Positions 33,206-42,446 of a stretch of 64,000 nucleotides of DNA are shown here, piece after piece. Each line of letters begins with the position of its first letter. Position 1 is the first letter of the stretch. The DNA is from Parvicella sp964387945 (GTDB lineage Bacteria; Bacteroidota; Bacteroidia; Flavobacteriales_D; Parvicellaceae): the NCBI GenBank assembly GCA_964387945.1, contig CAYLYX010000007.1, positions 62,001 to 126,000 on the forward strand, given 5' to 3'. The notes beneath the pieces are model-generated. The model saw only the letters and a list, made by a program, of their open reading frames with translations, did not search any database and had not been told where the DNA came from. The translations under genes and the position numbers were made by a program.

Positions 33206-34594
33206 ATGGAAAACGAAGAATTTAGGGATAAGATTTCTACAGTTGATAAGAAAGGAAAGCGGGTTTGGATTTACCCCAAAAAGCCTTCTGGAAAGTTCTA
33301 CAACTATCGAAAGTGGCTGAGCTACTTATTGCTAGCAATGCTTTTTGGAATGCCCTATGTCAAAATAGGAGGAGAACCACTTTTGCTCCTGAACGTAGTA
33401 GAGCGGAAGTTCATCATCTTTGGACAGATTTTCTGGCCTCAAGACTTGTTCATCTTCGCACTTGCCATGATCACTGGGGTGGTTTTCGTGACTCTTTTTA
33501 CCATTGCATTCGGAAGGCTTTTTTGTGGCTGGGTGTGTCCGCAAACCATTTTCATGGAAATGGTCTTTAGGAGGATTGAATACTGGATTGAGGGTGATTG
33601 GACACATCAAAAGAAACTCAACAATGCTCCTTGGAATGCAGAAAAAATCAGGAAGAAGGTTCTGAAACATACGTTGTTTTGGTTGATCTCGTTTGCCATT
33701 GCAAACACGTTTCTTTCTTACATTATCGGCTATGAAGAGTTGTGGGATATTATTCTTGCTGGCCCAACAGCCAATGTAGGAGGTTTCCTTGCGATCAGCA
33801 TCTTTACGACTGTTTTTTACGGTGTTTTTGCCTTCATGAGAGAACAGGTATGTACTACCGTTTGTCCTTATGGTCGTTTGCAAGGTGTATTGCTCGACCA
33901 AAAATCTCTCGTAGTAGCTTATGACCACAAACGAGGTGAAGGACGAGCTAAATTCAAAAAGAATGAAGACCGAGCAGCCGCTGGCAAAGGAGATTGTATC
34001 GATTGTAAGCAATGCATTCATGTTTGCCCAACGGGAATTGACATCAGAAACGGAACTCAACTGGAATGTGTGAACTGCACGGCATGTATCGATGCTTGTG
34101 ACCATATGATGGAAAACGTTGGTTTACCCAAAGGGTTGATCAAGTTTACTTCTGAAGAAAGAATTAAAAACAAAACTGCTTGGCAGTTTACAACTCGATT
34201 AAAAGTATATTCTGTCTTGCTTGTTTTATTGCTAGGGTTTCTATCAACGCTCATTCTCACCAGAACAGATGTGCAAACTACCATTATTAGAACAAGAGGG
34301 ACGACCTTTCAAAAGCACGGAGAGGATCAATTCTCAAACCTCTTTGACATTACCATTACGAATAAAACAAACAATAAAATGTCGCTTACGCTAAAAGTGT
34401 TAGAAGGCGATGGAGAGATAAAAATCATTGGAGATTCCCTCCACCTAAAAGCGCAAGACGAACTTCAATCAAAGTTCCTCTTGATTATCGATAAAGAAGA
34501 CATTGATGCAAGCATCGATTTTGTGATTGGCGTTTACAATGGAGAGAAACTCATTGAGAAAAAAGAAACAACCTTTATGGGACCAAATATTTAG
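33206..34594 (+). CDS. ccoG: Cytochrome oxidase accessory protein CcoG (RdxA/FixG)
   Basis: 462 residues with about five membrane helices and polyferredoxin motifs: CGWVCPQT near residue 107, CTTVCPYG near 217, then two 4Fe-4S clusters CIDCKQCIHVCPTG and CVNCTACIDACDH. A C-terminal Ig-like domain (about 350-462) is typical of CcoG. It is thought to reduce Cu(II) for oxidase assembly. The following ccoH starts 4 bp after its stop. Confidence 0.95.
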   Translation: MENEEFRDKISTVDKKGKRVWIYPKKPSGKFYNYRKWLSYLLLAMLFGMPYVKIGGEPLLLLNVVERKFIIFGQIFWPQDLFIFALAMITGVVFVTLFTIAFGRLFCGWVCPQTIFMEMVFRRIEYWIEGDWTHQKKLNNAPWNAEKIRKKVLKHTLFWLISFAIANTFLSYIIGYEELWDIILAGPTANVGGFLAISIFTTVFYGVFAFMREQVCTTVCPYGRLQGVLLDQKSLVVAYDHKRGEGRAKFKKNEDRAAAGKGDCIDCKQCIHVCPTGIDIRNGTQLECVNCTACIDACDHMMENVGLPKGLIKFTSEERIKNKTAWQFTTRLKVYSVLLVLLLGFLSTLILTRTDVQTTIIRTRGTTFQKHGEDQFSNLFDITITNKTNNKMSLTLKVLEGDGEIKIIGDSLHLKAQDELQSKFLLIIDKEDIDASIDFVIGVYNGEKLIEKKETTFMGPNI

Positions 34595-34598
34595 AGCT

Positions 34599-35036
34599 AT
34601 GAAATTTAACTGGGGAGTAGGAATAACAATCGTAATCATTGCCTTCATGACATTCATTTTGTCATTTGTTTACAAAGCAGCTAATACGAGCAATGACCTT
34701 ACATCTGAAGATTATTACGAACAAGAGATCAATTACCAAGAAACTATTGATGCCAAGAGTAATGCCGTGAATCTAAAGGATGATTTTAAGTTTACACAAT
34801 CGGCAGATTACTTTATCATAGCGTTTCCAGAGAGTGTCACTGGGATAGAAGAAGGAAATGTACACTTCTATCGTCCAGAGGATGCAGATAAAGACAAACA
34901 CTTTAAACTTGAGTTGAGCAACGGCATGATGGCCTTTCCAAAGAGCAACCTGATAGCAGGAGGTTATCAGGTCAAAGTTTATTGGACCAACGCTGGAAAG
35001 CACTACCTCATTGAAGAAAAAATCAGTATCGAATGA
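34599..35036 (+). CDS. ccoH: FixH/CcoH family assembly protein
   Basis: 145 residues from the ATG at 34599; a longer upstream frame would overlap ccoG heavily and lacks a sensible leader. It has one membrane helix (GVGITIVIIAFMTFILSFVY), a conserved SEDYYEQEINYQ segment of the FixH family, and a periplasmic beta domain. It interacts with the P-type ATPase or oxidase subunits during assembly. It overlaps the next gene by 4 bp (ATGA). Confidence 0.9.
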   Translation: MKFNWGVGITIVIIAFMTFILSFVYKAANTSNDLTSEDYYEQEINYQETIDAKSNAVNLKDDFKFTQSADYFIIAFPESVTGIEEGNVHFYRPEDADKDKHFKLELSNGMMAFPKSNLIAGGYQVKVYWTNAGKHYLIEEKISIE

Positions 35037-35815
35037 TCTTTGCCTGGAGTGCCATATCATTAGGTTTGGTTAGCAACTTCCATTGCTTGGGGATGTGTGG
35101 ACCTATTGCGCTTGCCGTTCCTGTGAAATCGCATTCCATGAGTTCGAGGTTAGCCAGCATTCTGACTTACAACGCAGGAAGAATTTTTACTTACGCAGTG
35201 ATTGGTGGCATCTTCGGCATCTTTGGTCAAAGCATTGCGATTGCTGGATTTCAACAACAATTATCCGTCATTCTGGGAGCACTAATCGTACTTGCTGCTC
35301 TTGCCATTCTATTGGATCGAAAAACCAATTTACTGTCTAAACTGCTTCCCAAACAAGCGCTCCTGCTCCAGCAAAAAATGGGGAGTTACTTACGGAAGCA
35401 AGGTTATGCCAACAACTTCGTTCTCGGTTTTCTGAACGGTCTTTTACCGTGCGGATTAGTTTACTTTGCCTTGATTGGTGCATTGGCCACCGGTTCCTTT
35501 GTGAACAGCATTCTTTTTATGGTACTTTTTGGTATTGGCACGCTGCCAGTGATGGTATTAATGCCATGGATCAAAGATCTTTTAACGACCAATTTTAGGA
35601 GCAAACTACAAAAGTCTGTCCCTATTTTTCTTCTGGTTTTTGGTGCAATTCTATTTGTACGAGGGGCAAATCTTGGCATTCCATTTCTTAGCCCTAAAGT
35701 CAGCGCACCTACCATTGAAGAAGTAGTTGATGAACCCAACAAAGATGTAGCACCAGTCATCCAAACCATGGAATGCTGCCAGTCTGGAAATGACAAAGAC
35801 AACTGCGAAAAATAA
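35033..35815 (+). CDS. SafE/TauE-type membrane protein of the cbb3 cluster
   Basis: 260 residues, six membrane helices, with the N-terminal motif HCLGMCGP and later LPCGLVY, both with Cys in or near helices. This is the family annotated sulfite exporter TauE/SafE that regularly follows ccoH in Bacteroidota and probably handles copper or thiols rather than sulfite. The C-terminus has MECCQSG and a final Cys, a possible metal-binding tail. Translation is coupled to ccoH by overlap. It ends the oxidase cluster. Confidence 0.85.
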   Translation: MIFAWSAISLGLVSNFHCLGMCGPIALAVPVKSHSMSSRLASILTYNAGRIFTYAVIGGIFGIFGQSIAIAGFQQQLSVILGALIVLAALAILLDRKTNLLSKLLPKQALLLQQKMGSYLRKQGYANNFVLGFLNGLLPCGLVYFALIGALATGSFVNSILFMVLFGIGTLPVMVLMPWIKDLLTTNFRSKLQKSVPIFLLVFGAILFVRGANLGIPFLSPKVSAPTIEEVVDEPNKDVAPVIQTMECCQSGNDKDNCEK

Positions 35816-35818
35816 ATC

Positions 35819-36145
35819 TTAAGAGACCATTTTCACATGATCAAAAAAGCCTTTTACAGCAGAGCTTTGTTTCCAGTCCATATCAACAATTGGAACGGTG
35901 TAGAATTCCAGAGCATTGCTTTCGTTTACCTCCTCAATACACTTTGAGAGTTCATGGGTAAGTATAGTTCTTGAAATAGCCGTTAGTCGATAAAACTTAT
36001 ATTTCAAAAAATTACCTCCTTGCAAATGCTGATACCTCAATTCTTCGACAATACTTGGATTAATTACCAGCTTGTCTTCCACAAACTTAGCTAGAATCTT
36101 TTCTAAGTTTCGAATGCTTTTGTCTTGTAAAACAACCTGTACCAT
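35819..36145 (-). CDS. Hypothetical protein downstream of the export operon
   Basis: 108 residues with mixed helix and strand and no signal peptide or membrane segment. Charged N-terminal helix (IRNLEKILAKFVEDK), then KYKFYRLTAISRTILTHEL and LEFYTVPIVDMDWK. It lies 6 bp after the TolC gene on the same strand, so it probably belongs to that operon. No family recognised. Confidence 0.6.
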   Translation of the reverse strand: MVQVVLQDKSIRNLEKILAKFVEDKLVINPSIVEELRYQHLQGGNFLKYKFYRLTAISRTILTHELSKCIEEVNESNALEFYTVPIVDMDWKQSSAVKGFFDHVKMVS

Positions 36146-36151
36146 ATCTCA

Positions 36152-37543
36152 TCAATTAAGTTGACCAATAGCGTAAAGAATATCAATTTCTGCAATTTTC
36201 GATTTGCTTACTTTATCAATCCATTTAATCTCTGATTCCATTAAAGCAATTTCACGATAATTTAGTAGCATCAAAGAGCTTTCACCAATTTGAAACAGCT
36301 TTCGCTCCGCAGTTACTAGCTTCCGATAGTTCTCAACCACTTCACCAAGCAAAACAGACTGTTCTACTGCGTTTTTTGAATCATTCACCGTTGCTTTAAA
36401 TGCTGCTTTCAAGTTTTGCTCTGTCAACTGCATTTCTGATTCTGCAATCAACATTTCTGCCTTCTGTTTCTGAACGGAACCTCTAGAACTTCTCAAAAAT
36501 ATTGGAATAGAGAAGTCAATTCCAAATTTATAATCATTTGGGTTAAACCCAATCACATCTCCCCCCACAGGTTCATTCAAAACGTTGTAGTTGACATTTA
36601 ATTTGGGCTTTAGTTGCTCCCTTGTCATCCTAAGTTCTACTCCATTCAAATCTAATTTGGATTGGGCCATGGCCAACTTCGGATGATTCATTATTAACGT
36701 ATCATTTGTGATAGACCACACACTTAGGTCTAATGTTGTTTCGGCAAGCGTTTCTGGAACGGTAGTACTGTCTAGCTCAAGTGGAACTAATCCATCCGCC
36801 CACAAGTGCACGTTCACAAACTCCCTTGTATTCTTTTCAAGAGTTGACAGGTCTAAGTAAAGGGAATAGAAGTTTTGATACTGAATAGCCGCTTCTAGCG
36901 TATCGATAAAAGGCTTATCTCCTAGCTCAGCACTTCGCTTTACGTTATCTAATCGATCTTTTGATTTAAGCATTAGCACCTCTACCGATTGCAACTGGTG
37001 ATGTGCCTGAAACCACTTCCAATAATCAACCGAAGCTTTGTAAATTATATTGTTGATGGTGAGTTGTCTTTCAGCCTCGGCCATCTCTAAGTAGACTTTA
37101 GCTTTTTGAACACTTGCTCTTCGTTTATCAAAAAACAAACCTTGACCTATGGGAAGTTCCACGCCTGCAATCAACAATCCATTCGCTGGCATTTGATCCA
37201 TGGCATTGACATACTCTCCTATGCTTTGGGTGTACCCCACCTTAACATTTGCGCCAATCCAAGTAGGAACAACCAACCCTGCTTCGGCTAGCTGAAAGTA
37301 TTTTGTGTCGTCATACTCCTTTTGTTGCATTTCCCCCTTCAAAGTGGGATCAAAGACACCCCTGCTCTCTGTTAATCCACCCTCAGCCGCATCCACATAT
37401 GCATCTGCCTGAACCATTACTGGATGGTGTTTTCTGACGATATCAACAAATTCGATGTACGTCATTTCTTTCGGGGTTTGACTATATGAAAGGAAACCCA
37501 CGAAAATAACCAACAACATTATTCTCCATCTTAACCCTCTCAT
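36152..37543 (-). CDS. TolC-family outer-membrane efflux protein
   Basis: 463 residues with a signal peptide ending near SYSQ. Two long helical hairpin repeats with heptad Leu/Ala/Glu patterns (AEAERQLTINNIIYKASVDYWKW; SEMQLTEQNLKAAFKATVNDSKN) and strand segments such as GVELPIGQGLFFDKR fit the TolC trimeric channel-tunnel. It forms the outer-membrane exit for the HlyD-ABC pair encoded just upstream, and its start overlaps the HlyD stop by 4 bp. Confidence 0.88.
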   Translation of the reverse strand: MRGLRWRIMLLVIFVGFLSYSQTPKEMTYIEFVDIVRKHHPVMVQADAYVDAAEGGLTESRGVFDPTLKGEMQQKEYDDTKYFQLAEAGLVVPTWIGANVKVGYTQSIGEYVNAMDQMPANGLLIAGVELPIGQGLFFDKRRASVQKAKVYLEMAEAERQLTINNIIYKASVDYWKWFQAHHQLQSVEVLMLKSKDRLDNVKRSAELGDKPFIDTLEAAIQYQNFYSLYLDLSTLEKNTREFVNVHLWADGLVPLELDSTTVPETLAETTLDLSVWSITNDTLIMNHPKLAMAQSKLDLNGVELRMTREQLKPKLNVNYNVLNEPVGGDVIGFNPNDYKFGIDFSIPIFLRSSRGSVQKQKAEMLIAESEMQLTEQNLKAAFKATVNDSKNAVEQSVLLGEVVENYRKLVTAERKLFQIGESSLMLLNYREIALMESEIKWIDKVSKSKIAEIDILYAIGQLN

Positions 37544-38901
37544 TCACCTGTTTTTTTTGAAGACTCTAATTTATTATCAGCTTCGTAGAATTCAGGAGGG
37601 AAACCGTTAACATTTCGCCACAACTCATACCAAACTGGCACGTCTTTCAACATGATAAAACTTTTGGTTCCGCTACCATACCGCAGCTGATTGGGCCAAG
37701 GGTGATCATCTTCTTCTGGCTGAACCAGAACTCTGTATTTACCGTTTGGACTGATGTACTTATCAATGGCGTAAACTTCTCCGCCATATGTTCCGTAGCT
37801 TGTATTCGGCCATCCTGAAAACACAATAGCAGGCCAACCGTCAAATTGAATTCGGACGTGCTGACCAATGTTCACCAACGGTAAATCAATTGGATCAACG
37901 TAGATTTCAACTGCATAATCATATTTTTCTGGCATAATGGTCACGACTGCTTCGCCATCTTTTACCGTTTCGCCCACTCCTTTGATAAGCGTCTCCGTAA
38001 TGTAACCATCTTGTGGTGCTAAAACGTAGTACATGTCATTCCTGATGGAGTAATTATTCAACTGATTTTCCAGTTTCTGAAACTCAATCTGGGCATCCAG
38101 TAAATTAGAATTGGCAGAAGAAAGGTCAGATTTTGTCTTAGCAATCATCGTTAAATACTTGGTTTGAACTGCACTCAACTCAACCTGAGCGTTGATCAAT
38201 TCAGACTGGCTAGTCAGTAATTTGTTTATCGCTTCGATCTCATATGCTTTGGCATTTTGCAGTTTTATATCCCTATTCTCCTTATCCGTTTGAGATTTCA
38301 GTCCTTCTTTTTGCAAATCATCAAATCGAACAAACTGATCTTCAGTGGTTTTGAGGTTTAGCTTAGCCGTAGTAGCTGCAATGCTATCACTCTTAACTTT
38401 AAGTTCGGCTTGTTGAATTTTAATCTTGGCTTGATTATACTTCAGCTGTGCCTCCTTTTCAGTAGCCAATAGCTGCTCCTCTAGCGCCATTACCTTTAAC
38501 CTGTAGTTGTCAATCGCATCCTGCTTAAGTAGTTTTTGTTGAGCAGTGTTCCCCACTAAATTAGGGTCCAAATACTCACTTTTGATCTCCTTAAGATGAA
38601 GAATTGTATCTCCCTTCTTCACGAGATCTCCTTCTTTTACATACCATTGATCTACTGTGCCAGCAATGGACGAATTGACCGTTTGAGGGCGCTGATCAGG
38701 TGTAAGCGTAATCACTTTACCAAAAGATCTGATGTTCTGCGTCCATGGCACAAACATTAAAATCAATAAAACAATTAGTGTACCGACCGCGATTCGCTTG
38801 AATACTTTTCCAGACACTTTGCTTTCAACGTACGCGAGAGACTTATAACCTTGGTCTCTTACCTCATTGTTGACGCGGGAATTATTTGTAATGTTTAGCA
38901 T
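37540..38901 (-). CDS. HlyD-family membrane-fusion adaptor
   Basis: 453 residues: a membrane helix (about 36-53), a lipoyl/barrel half (GTVDQWYVKEGDLVKKGDTIL), a long coiled coil (about 130-285) and the second lipoyl half (YYVLAPQDGYI), then a C-terminal beta-barrel (DLPLVNIGQHVRIQFDGWP). It bridges an inner-membrane transporter and TolC. It lies 3 bp after the ABC gene and overlaps the TolC gene. Confidence 0.9.
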   Translation of the reverse strand: MLNITNNSRVNNEVRDQGYKSLAYVESKVSGKVFKRIAVGTLIVLLILMFVPWTQNIRSFGKVITLTPDQRPQTVNSSIAGTVDQWYVKEGDLVKKGDTILHLKEIKSEYLDPNLVGNTAQQKLLKQDAIDNYRLKVMALEEQLLATEKEAQLKYNQAKIKIQQAELKVKSDSIAATTAKLNLKTTEDQFVRFDDLQKEGLKSQTDKENRDIKLQNAKAYEIEAINKLLTSQSELINAQVELSAVQTKYLTMIAKTKSDLSSANSNLLDAQIEFQKLENQLNNYSIRNDMYYVLAPQDGYITETLIKGVGETVKDGEAVVTIMPEKYDYAVEIYVDPIDLPLVNIGQHVRIQFDGWPAIVFSGWPNTSYGTYGGEVYAIDKYISPNGKYRVLVQPEEDDHPWPNQLRYGSGTKSFIMLKDVPVWYELWRNVNGFPPEFYEADNKLESSKKTGE

Positions 38902-38904
38902 CTT

Positions 38905-40614
38905 TTACTTATTAAAATGTTTCAGTACTTCCTTTGGTTCACCAACGGCTTTCAATTTGGTCTCTTTGATTACCGCTACTTTATCAACATAATTAATCAA
39001 CTCGGTATTTGATGACGCTACGATCACAGTAGTATCTCTCATTTCTTTAAAAATGAGTTCTAAGATGGCCTCTCTGCACGACTTTTCGAGTTTTAAAAAC
39101 TGGTCTTTGAGCACCAATAACCTAGGGTGACCAACGATAGCTCTAGCCAAGATTATTTTCTGAACAAACACTTTGCTGTAAGACATGGAATCTGGATTAA
39201 TCAGCGTGTCGAAGCCTCTGTCTAGGTACTTAAGTTCCTTAGAAAGCGAAATTCTATCCGCCAACTCGACAACTTCTGCTGCACTGACCTGCGGTCTATT
39301 CATGGTGATATTTTCCATCACAGTACCGTGAAAGAGCATGTCTTTTCGCAACGTATCACCCGTTCTACTTCTCAAAATAGACAGATCAAGATTGGAACTT
39401 AGCAACCCATTGTACATAATCACTCCACCTGTTGGTTCAAACATTGCTGAACTCAGGTAAAGCATAGCACGAGCAGATTGATCGCTGTCTGAGTGAATTA
39501 ACACCTTCTCTCCCTTCTGAATATCAAATGAAATGTCGCTCAGCACGAATTGAGGCTCTCCAGGGAAGTTGAAGTTCATGTTTTCAAACTCAACACACAC
39601 GCCATGATCCAATTGATCCGGGCTTAGTAACTTACCTTCGTTGTCCTCTAAATCAATATCCGTTACCTGACCCAACTTCTCTAGGGAGGTAAGTACGTCA
39701 TAAATGACCTCTATCGTGAAAATCAGTTTTTCAACAGCTCCCATGATGAGTAATACAATGATTTCAGAAGCCACGAATTGTCCTATGTTCATTTGGCGTT
39801 CTACCACCAAAATTCCACCAATCACCAATAGGCCAAGTGCTACTAATACTTTAAACATCACCATAAGTGAGTATTGTGTAAGCAGAACTTTAAAGTGCTT
39901 TTCCCTCGCTCCAAGATACCCTTCAACATTTCTATCCGTTTTGTCCAAAGGCAGCGTGCTGTTTCCTGCTAACTTGAAGGTTACATTCGCTCGTGCTACT
40001 TCTTGCAACCAATACGCGATTTTATACTTGTACTTTGACTCTTCCAAACTGGTTTTCAACCCTCTTTTGCCCGTCCATCTGAACACAGAAATCAGAAAAA
40101 CTGCAAGCAATAAACTGAACAGTGCAAAAAATGGATGATATAAAGACAGCAGTACTAAGCCAATAACAATTTGTACCGAAGCTGTAGAAAAATCGATGAG
40201 TATCTTCGAGAGTCCTTTTTGAACCGAAAGTATATCAAAAAAGCGGTTCATTAACTCTGGAGCATATTTGTTGAATAATTTCTCCAGTTTTAATCGAGGG
40301 ATTCGGTAAGCAAATTCAAAGGCTGCTCTGGCAAAGATTTTTTGCTGAAGGTTCTCCGTAATTTTAAGTTGATAAATCTGTAGTAATCCACTAATCGCAA
40401 CACCAAGAATTACGATGGTTACCAAAACCACCCAAGAGGTATTAATGGAACCTACCTGAATTAGATTAATAATCGCCTGAATACCTAAGGGTAATGTGAG
40501 GTACACCAACCCGTTAAAAAGAGCATATATGTACACATTGATGATTTCCTTACGGTCTGGCTTCAACAACTTCCAGAACCGCTCCATGGATTTCTTATTG
40601 GGTCTCGTTTGCAT
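38905..40614 (-). CDS. ABC transporter half with degenerate nucleotide-binding domain
   Basis: 569 residues. The membrane domain (about 25-320) has five or six helices and is intact. The NBD (about 340-569) keeps its overall pattern (FENMNFNFPGEP, GEKVLI, RAIVGHPRLLVL) but has lost all catalytic motifs. Where Walker A should be GxxGxGKS there is HSDSDQSAR (374-382), without Gly-Lys. The Q loop reads TLRKD. The signature LSGGQ is replaced by SMSYSK. Walker B ends LKDQF instead of LDEP, and the switch His region reads ASSNTE. ATP hydrolysis by this subunit alone therefore seems impossible. The frame has no stops or shifts, so the gene is under selection. It is first after tetR in the TetR-ABC-HlyD-TolC operon. 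Confidence 0.88.
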   Translation of the reverse strand: MQTRPNKKSMERFWKLLKPDRKEIINVYIYALFNGLVYLTLPLGIQAIINLIQVGSINTSWVVLVTIVILGVAISGLLQIYQLKITENLQQKIFARAAFEFAYRIPRLKLEKLFNKYAPELMNRFFDILSVQKGLSKILIDFSTASVQIVIGLVLLSLYHPFFALFSLLLAVFLISVFRWTGKRGLKTSLEESKYKYKIAYWLQEVARANVTFKLAGNSTLPLDKTDRNVEGYLGAREKHFKVLLTQYSLMVMFKVLVALGLLVIGGILVVERQMNIGQFVASEIIVLLIMGAVEKLIFTIEVIYDVLTSLEKLGQVTDIDLEDNEGKLLSPDQLDHGVCVEFENMNFNFPGEPQFVLSDISFDIQKGEKVLIHSDSDQSARAMLYLSSAMFEPTGGVIMYNGLLSSNLDLSILRSRTGDTLRKDMLFHGTVMENITMNRPQVSAAEVVELADRISLSKELKYLDRGFDTLINPDSMSYSKVFVQKIILARAIVGHPRLLVLKDQFLKLEKSCREAILELIFKEMRDTTVIVASSNTELINYVDKVAVIKETKLKAVGEPKEVLKHFNK

Positions 40615-40623
40615 CCTTTTTGT

Positions 40624-41304
40624 TTATTTTTCTTTGTTAATCATATTGAATAACATCTCCTTATAGAAAGTAGCTACTGAATTCTCTCCTTCTATGACGT
40701 CTGTTAGTCTGGGTAAATGCTCGGCAAAAAAGTACTGAAAATGAACTCCTTCAACAATGGTAGTAATTAACATGTGAGGATATTTAAAAGCTGGGTTACA
40801 TTCTAAAACAATATCTGAAACCGTTTCTACAAGTCGTTTATAATCTAAAAAGAAGCCTTGCTCATTGGTCTGATCTACATTTTTATGGAGGAATAACTTT
40901 GAAGATTCTGCTACCACCAGTTTTGACAACTTCACCTCATTGATAAAAAGGAAGTCTGAGTCTTCTTCTACCCTCTCCGTTAACATATCAATCGTTCGAT
41001 TTAACTTCTCAACTGGATCGTCAATGTTCGCCAGTTTGTAGGCAAGACGATATTGCATCCACGACCAATACCATGACACGAGGTAGCCCATCAGGTGATA
41101 CTTACTTTCAAAATATCGATAAATAGAAGCCTCTGTTGACTCGATAAATACGGCCAGTTTTCGAAACGTAAAACCTTCTAACCCAATCTCATCAATTAAA
41201 TCAATAGCTCCTTTTAGAATTCGTTTTCCCAATTCGCTAGAAACCGGATCTTTCTTGAAAGTAGAGGGGCAGACCGATAACGTAATATTAGCTTTAATAT
41301 CCAT
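40624..41304 (-). CDS. TetR-family transcriptional regulator
   Basis: 226 residues. The N-terminal HTH (about 25-75) reads RILKGAIDLIDEIGLEGFTFRKLAVFIESTEASIYRYFESK split over two motifs, including the family-typical SIYRYF. The C-terminal ligand domain is unassigned. It is the first gene of the export operon (9 bp before the ABC gene) and has a palindrome inside its own promoter at 41330-41342, so self-repression is likely. Confidence 0.9.
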   Translation of the reverse strand: MDIKANITLSVCPSTFKKDPVSSELGKRILKGAIDLIDEIGLEGFTFRKLAVFIESTEASIYRYFESKYHLMGYLVSWYWSWMQYRLAYKLANIDDPVEKLNRTIDMLTERVEEDSDFLFINEVKLSKLVVAESSKLFLHKNVDQTNEQGFFLDYKRLVETVSDIVLECNPAFKYPHMLITTIVEGVHFQYFFAEHLPRLTDVIEGENSVATFYKEMLFNMINKEK

Positions 41305-41321
41305 TTAGCTTGTTTTGCTTG

Positions 41322-41353
41322 CAAACATAATAGTATTACTATCAATATAACAA
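41322..41353 (-). promoter_or_regulatory. TetR-gene promoter with embedded palindromic operator
   Basis: On the minus strand a full -7 match TATGTTTG (plus 41322-41329) lies 18 bp before the ATG, with TTG at 41351-41353, 21 bp upstream. The spacer begins with the perfect palindrome ATAGTA-T-TACTAT (41330-41342), which directly abuts the -7 box. A repressor bound there would exclude RNA polymerase. Confidence 0.65.
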
Positions 41354-41395
41354 CCAAAGAAGTTAAAATGTTCAAATTTTTATTTGAAATTTATA

Positions 41396-42445
41396 TTACC
41401 AGGGGTTCTGAAAGTCTGGATTATTGATAAAGTCCGGGTCTGAAAAAGTCAGCAGAAAAGCCTTAAGCTCTGCACGTTCTTGCGGGTTTAGCTGAACTCC
41501 TCCTTGTGCAGAAAACTCCATTAAAGGGCTAATATTAGGTGAAGTATGTTCTACCCCAACAGAATAATGATTAATCACCTCATCCAACGTTTCAAAACGA
41601 CCATCATGCATATAGGGAGCTGAATACTCCAAGTTTCTAAGGGAAGGAACCTTGAAGGTATAATAGTCAGCTGGCAGCTCTGTTACCAAGCCCCTACCCG
41701 TATCAATTGGAACGGCATCCAAACCATTGTTTTTGTAGCTAAAGTCAGTAGACAACGCACCACCATGACAATGAAAACAGTCTCCACCCGAGAGGGCATT
41801 AAACGAATCAAACCCTGCCTGCTCTTGAATGGTGAATGCTTCCTCTCCTTGAATTACCCGATCATACTTGGAATTACTGGAAACCATGGTTCTCAAAAAC
41901 TGTGCAAGAGCTTTAGCGGCATGTGTTGAATCAAACGAAACAACTCCAAAAGCCTCGAAGAACATCGTTTTATACTGTTCGTCATCACGAATTTCATCCA
42001 TAAAGTGGCTCCAGGACTCATGCATTTCGATGGGGTCTTCTACTGGCATTAGCACTTGCTCTTCCAACGTAACTGCCCTACCGTCCCAAAAGAAATCGTT
42101 AGACCAAGCTAAATTTTGCAGCACCATAGAATTTCGCGTTCCAGATATTCCATCAATACCTACACTAGTAGCATTATTGTCACTAAACGCATATTGCGGC
42201 AAATGACAATTCGCACACGCCATGCTGTTATCACCACTTAGACGTTCGTCCCAAAAAAGATGCCTTCCTAAATAAACCCCCTGTTCTGTCAACGGGTTGT
42301 CATCTGGAATATCCATTTCAGGGAAGTGACTTGGTAAGTTCATCTCATATGGCACTGGGGCATAAACAGGTCCAGGAAGTTCTTCAGACTTCCTACAGCT
42401 TGAAAAAATCAAGATAACTAGTGCTATGACAATCAACTTCTTCAA
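41396..42445 (-). CDS. Diheme cytochrome c peroxidase/MbnH-like lipoprotein A
   Basis: 349 residues with lipobox FSSC. Two c-type haem sites, CANCH (77-81) and CFHCH (223-227), with the family motifs NPLTEQGVYLGRHLFWDERLS and PSLRNLEYSAPYMHDGRFETL. This is the bacterial CCP/MauG superfamily, which includes MbnH. It lies in a cluster with an MbnP-like protein, so oxidation of that partner is a more likely job than peroxide removal. It is the tandem paralogue of the next gene, separated by 1 bp. Confidence 0.88.
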   Translation of the reverse strand: MKKLIVIALVILIFSSCRKSEELPGPVYAPVPYEMNLPSHFPEMDIPDDNPLTEQGVYLGRHLFWDERLSGDNSMACANCHLPQYAFSDNNATSVGIDGISGTRNSMVLQNLAWSNDFFWDGRAVTLEEQVLMPVEDPIEMHESWSHFMDEIRDDEQYKTMFFEAFGVVSFDSTHAAKALAQFLRTMVSSNSKYDRVIQGEEAFTIQEQAGFDSFNALSGGDCFHCHGGALSTDFSYKNNGLDAVPIDTGRGLVTELPADYYTFKVPSLRNLEYSAPYMHDGRFETLDEVINHYSVGVEHTSPNISPLMEFSAQGGVQLNPQERAELKAFLLTFSDPDFINNPDFQNPW

Positions 42446-42446
42446 A

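Noticed and set aside
33332..34105. 257-codon minus-strand open frame
   Set aside because: It lies wholly inside ccoG, whose cluster motifs and frame are certain. The antisense frame has no recognisable domain.
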